Shown here: positions 60,913 to 64,000 of the stretch, piece by piece
Layout: every line of letters begins with the position of its first letter
How positions within the stretch are numbered: the first letter of the stretch is position 1
Assembly: GCA_900455155.1 (NCBI GenBank)
Contig: UGUC01000003.1
Location: forward strand, 310,001 to 374,000
Length of the DNA stretch: 64,000 nucleotides
Reading direction: 5' to 3'
Source of the DNA: Providencia stuartii
Lineage (GTDB): Bacteria; Pseudomonadota; Gammaproteobacteria; Enterobacterales; Enterobacteriaceae
The notes under the pieces: generated by a model
The model's database searches: none
Seen by the model: the letters and a program-made list of their open reading frames with translations, nothing else
Told to the model about the DNA's origin: nothing
Made by a program: the position numbers and the translations under genes

Positions 60913-62769
60913 TTAGTCTAAATTAATCACTTCAATTTTGGCGTTATTACGTAAGTTCTGAATCAAAGCTTCATTTACCGCCATTCCCATCATACCACGG
61001 TAGTTTGCGGTTAACTGCTCAAGCTCTTTATCTGAAGCTTTGCCTGGGATCACTTTATCAAGTTGAATAATGACTAAATTATCTTTTTCATCACGCACTG
61101 TTGTATAAGTTGCTTTGCCGTCAGCAGGTTTCGCCATTGCCATTGCCGCGCCAATAACTGGCGTTTGAGGCATCAAGCGTGAAACCTTTTCAGGTGCAGA
61201 AAACTGAATATTTGCAGTATCACCTTTACCTTCTTTCAAGGCTGCGACTAATTTCTCGCCTTCAGCTTTTAATGCTGCATTCGCTTTCTGGCGTTTAACG
61301 AGTGTTTCAACTTGAGATTTAACAGCTTCTAATGGTTGAGTTTGCTCCGGTGCATATTGTGATACACGGACAACAAATGCACGGTCACCTTGGACGTCGA
61401 TAACATCTGAGTTAATCCCCGTAGAACCATTTTGATCCACTAAACGTTCACTGAATATTTCGTTGATCACTTTAGGGTAATTAAGCGCTGCTGGCGGATT
61501 ATTTTTATCAAACCAATCCGTTGCCACCACTTTTAAACCTGATACTTCTTCAACTGAAGCAAGTGACTCATTATCATTTGTGGCCGCTTCACTGACTTTC
61601 TGCTGTAAGTCATAAAACTGCTTACTATTTTTGTCCTGAATCAGTTTATTTTTAATCTCATCCTTCACCGAGTCGAAAGGCTTAATACTTTCAGGTTTGA
61701 TATCATCCAAACGGAAAATCACAAAATTTGAATCTGACTTAATAGGTGTAGAGATTTGCCCTTTTTCCGTTAAGTTAGCGTTAACGATTTCAGAGGGCGT
61801 CGAGGCTTCTTCCATCCAACCAATGATACCTTTATTACCCGCACTAAGCTTATCGGTTGATTTCTCAGTCGCTAACGCCACAAAATCAGCACCGGCTTTT
61901 AGCTCATCAATGATAGCGTTAGCTTCTTTCTCTGATGCCACTTGGATCATGCTGTAGTGCTTTTGCTCAGCTTGAGTGTAGTTTTTTAGGTTTTGCTCAT
62001 AATACGTTTTTACCTCTTCATCAGTGACTGATTGTGGAGGTAAAGCTGCCGCGTCTATTTCTACATAGCTAACTTGCACTTTCTCAGGAGCAATAAAGCT
62101 ATCCTGATTCGCATTATAGTAAGCTTTAATTTCATCTTCAGTCGCCGTCTGCTTTGCTTGTTCATCGGCTAACGAAAGGGTCGCTACACGAATCTCGCGC
62201 TCTTGTAAAACGAGCTCTGCATATGTTTTCACTTCTGAAGGTAGCGCAAAATCGGTTTTAATAAATGAATCAGAAAGCTGAGAGAGAATTAAATTAGCAC
62301 GGACTTGTTCCGCTAAGTTATCAGCACTGTAGTTATTTGCTGCCAATATCTGACGATACTTATCGCCATCAAATTTTCCATTAGTTTGGAACACTGGCAT
62401 TTCAAAAATTGCATCCTTTACCTGCTGATCACTGGCAGATAAGTTTAATTCATTAGCATATTCAGCCATTAACGTACTGTTAATCAAGTTATTTAAAACC
62501 TGATTACGCAAAAATTTCATGCTCTCTTCATTGCCAGCAATTTCAGAGAACTTATCACCCAAGGAATCTTGTAAAGACTGACGCTCTTGCGAGAAAGCCG
62601 TTTGGAATTGCTCCCTGCTAATTGACTGTCCATTAACTTTAGCAGCATCATTACTTGAACCGCCAATCATGTAACCAGCAACCCCTGTCAGCACGAATGA
62701 CAGGATAATAATAGCCAGTAGCACTTTGATAAAAGGACTGTTCGCTTTCGTGCGTAGATTGTCCATCAT
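60913..62769 (-). CDS. ppiD: Periplasmic folding chaperone PpiD
   Basis: The 618-residue protein is anchored by one N-terminal helix (FIKVLLAIIILSFVLTGVAG) with the rest in the periplasm. It works with the Sec translocon on emerging outer-membrane proteins. The SurA-like N-terminal domain (about 40-220) and the parvulin domain (about 265-355: YSMIQVASEKEANAIIDELK AGADFVALA) are present. E. coli PpiD has 623 residues. It lies between hupB and ybaV in the standard order. The frame is intact. Confidence 0.95.
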   Translation of the reverse strand: MMDNLRTKANSPFIKVLLAIIILSFVLTGVAGYMIGGSSNDAAKVNGQSISREQFQTAFSQERQSLQDSLGDKFSEIAGNEESMKFLRNQVLNNLINSTLMAEYANELNLSASDQQVKDAIFEMPVFQTNGKFDGDKYRQILAANNYSADNLAEQVRANLILSQLSDSFIKTDFALPSEVKTYAELVLQEREIRVATLSLADEQAKQTATEDEIKAYYNANQDSFIAPEKVQVSYVEIDAAALPPQSVTDEEVKTYYEQNLKNYTQAEQKHYSMIQVASEKEANAIIDELKAGADFVALATEKSTDKLSAGNKGIIGWMEEASTPSEIVNANLTEKGQISTPIKSDSNFVIFRLDDIKPESIKPFDSVKDEIKNKLIQDKNSKQFYDLQQKVSEAATNDNESLASVEEVSGLKVVATDWFDKNNPPAALNYPKVINEIFSERLVDQNGSTGINSDVIDVQGDRAFVVRVSQYAPEQTQPLEAVKSQVETLVKRQKANAALKAEGEKLVAALKEGKGDTANIQFSAPEKVSRLMPQTPVIGAAMAMAKPADGKATYTTVRDEKDNLVIIQLDKVIPGKASDKELEQLTANYRGMMGMAVNEALIQNLRNNAKIEVINLD

Positions 62770-62837
62770 AAAAAGGCTTAACTCCGCTTGTTAAATTCAA
62801 TTTCCTAATAATACGCTAATCTTAACCCAGATTGAAA

Positions 62838-62863
62838 AAAAAGCGCACCATTTCCATGATGCG
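62838..62863 (-). terminator. Terminator between hupB and ppiD
   Basis: On the - strand GCGCATCAT pairs with ATGGTGCGC over nine positions with a four-base loop, then eight T. It ends hupB transcription about 80 bases after its stop. Confidence 0.88.
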
Positions 62864-62941
62864 CCTCTATATTAGCTGATTAATATTATTCAGTCAGTGT
62901 GTGTTTTAGAAAAAATAAAACAAAACCAAAAGAAAACTGAA

Positions 62942-63217
62942 TTAGCTATTAACCGCGTCTTTTAAACCTTTGCCCGGACGGAAAGCAGGTACTTTCGCCG
63001 CAGCGATCTTAATCTCTTTACCTGTTTGTGGGTTACGTCCTGTACGAGCGGCACGCTCACGAACAGTGAATGTACCAAAGCCAACTAAAGCAACATCGTC
63101 ACCTTTGCTTAGTGAAGTCGTTACAGATGCAACAAACGCATCAACAACGCGACCAGCTGCAGCTTTAGAAATGTTCGCTTCAGAAGCGATTTGATCAATC
63201 AGTTGAGACTTATTCAC
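62942..63217 (-). CDS. hupB: DNA-binding protein HU-beta
   Basis: The 91-residue protein bends DNA as HU homodimer or HU alpha-beta. [40 protein letters not shown] and [20 protein letters not shown] match HupB; the DNA-intercalating proline is in RNPQTG. I choose the GTG at 63217 (V-NKSQ) because it gives the standard N-terminus; upstream ATGs at 63229 or 63316 would add residues not found in the family. It lies between lon and ppiD. Confidence 0.95.
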   Translation of the reverse strand: MNKSQLIDQIASEANISKAAAGRVVDAFVASVTTSLSKGDDVALVGFGTFTVRERAARTGRNPQTGKEIKIAAAKVPAFRPGKGLKDAVNS

Positions 63218-63375
63218 TCTTATCATCCCCATATTAGTTTTGACTATGATCTTAATTAGGCTATTTAAGCTAATTAATGATGCAGCCGTTATATCAATCC
63301 TGAATGCCAATGGCAAGAGAACAGATTACATCCAAATAATTATCAGAATCATCGTTAAATTAGCGACGAAAAAAA

Positions 63376-63407
63376 AGACTGACAACCCCTAAATTAGCTG
63401 TCAGTCT
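63376..63407 (-). terminator. Terminator of lon
   Basis: AGACTGACA and TGTCAGTCT form a perfect nine-base-pair stem with a fourteen-base loop. A run of T follows on the - strand. It lies about 25 bases after the lon stop. Confidence 0.87.
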
Positions 63408-63430
63408 CATTTTTATGTAAACTTCTTGAT

Positions 63431-64000
63431 TCAGCTCACTCTTTTTGACTTATTTTTTACGATTTCCGCACCAAATGGTGGGTTCGCTAGTGCTAAAGAG
63501 AGTACCTCTTCAATTGTTTTAACCGGATGAATTTCCAAATCTGCAATAACGTTTTCTGGAATTTCTTCCAAGTCACGTTTATTCTCAAATGGAATTAATA
63601 CTGTCTTGATGCCACCGCGGTGTGCCGCAAGTAATTTCTCTTTCAGACCACCAATCGGTAAAAACAAGACCTCTTAAAGTAATTTCACCCGTCATTGCTA
63701 CATCAGCTTTAACAGGATTCCCCGTTAAACAAGACACCAACGCGGTTGACATTGCAATCCCCGCACTTGGGCCATCTTTTGGCGTCGCACCTTCCGGAAC
63801 GTGTACATGGATATCGCGTTTTTCATAGAAATCGCTATTGATACCCAGTTTTTCTGCTCGAGCACGTACTACGGTTAATGCCGCTTGGATGGATTCCTGC
63901 ATAACTTCACCGAGTGAACCGGTATACGTGAGTTTACCTTTGCCCGGAACACAAGCTGTCTCAATGGTTAATAAATCACCACCTACTTCTGTCCATGCAA
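63431..64000 (-). pseudogene. lon: ATP-dependent protease Lon, 3' part, one-base frameshift
   Basis: The fragment is the C-terminal proteolytic domain of Lon and continues beyond the right edge. The catalytic serine is in [19 protein letters not shown] and the catalytic lysine in [34 protein letters not shown] sequence follows. One extra base in a run of T/A near 63668 (before LPIGGLKEK) shifts the frame between the two catalytic residues. Lon degrades misfolded and regulatory proteins; a sequence error is the likely cause. It sits next to hupB as usual. Confidence 0.93.

Overview
The window looks like a chromosomal segment of a Morganellaceae enterobacterium, most probably Providencia. It is AT-rich. 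It carries enterobacterial core blocks in familiar order: tkt-epd-pgk-fba, dnaQ/rnhA-yafS-gloB-mltD, tomB-hha, ffs-ybaY-tesB, amtB-glnK, mdlB-mdlA, decR-queC, fadM-ybaV-ppiD-hupB-lon. It also carries an MR/P-type fimbrial operon with a MrpJ-like regulator, a Proteus/Providencia hallmark. Genus assignment is inference.

Layout. 1-5.1 kb: tail of a GGDEF gene, a GalU-like gene, a short LysR regulator and hpaBC (4-hydroxyphenylacetate 3-monooxygenase). 5.3-14.1 kb: an iron-uptake region with three Fur boxes. It holds one TonB receptor on the + strand and, on the - strand, a cassette resembling pchR-fptA-fptC-fptX of ferripyochelin uptake, with no siderophore biosynthesis genes. 14.1-17.9 kb: a coupled set (ankyrin protein, nucleoside deaminase, CynX-type transporter) with a divergent LysR gene and a DUF4440 gene. 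18.0-26.3 kb: a rearranged accessory island. It holds an IS1111-group IS110 element nested in an IS3-family element, three tyrosine-recombinase 3' ends, two copies of a PAAR gene, pyocin-S-type polymorphic toxins with exchangeable tips, several immunity-type genes and an IS remnant.

26.4-32.1 kb: glycolysis and pentose-phosphate genes. 32.7-34.6 kb: decayed genes, an IS remnant and one intact heme-oxygenase-like diiron family gene. 34.8-43.3 kb: the fimbrial operon (adhesin, four minor pilins, chaperone, usher, MrpB-like and MrpA-like pilins, MrpJ-like regulator), followed by about 1.3 kb without genes. 44.7 kb to the end: tRNA-Asp and ordinary core genes, ending in the 3' part of lon.

Quality warning. 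Many reading frames, including core genes (tkt, gloB, amtB, hha, lon), are broken by single-base indels, often in homopolymer runs. The tRNA-Asp gene has one G too many. Most of these breaks are probably sequence errors. Genes marked 'pseudogene' for a single indel may be intact in the organism. Decay looks real mainly in the 18-26 kb and 32.7-34.6 kb regions, and possibly at the hpaB nonsense codon.
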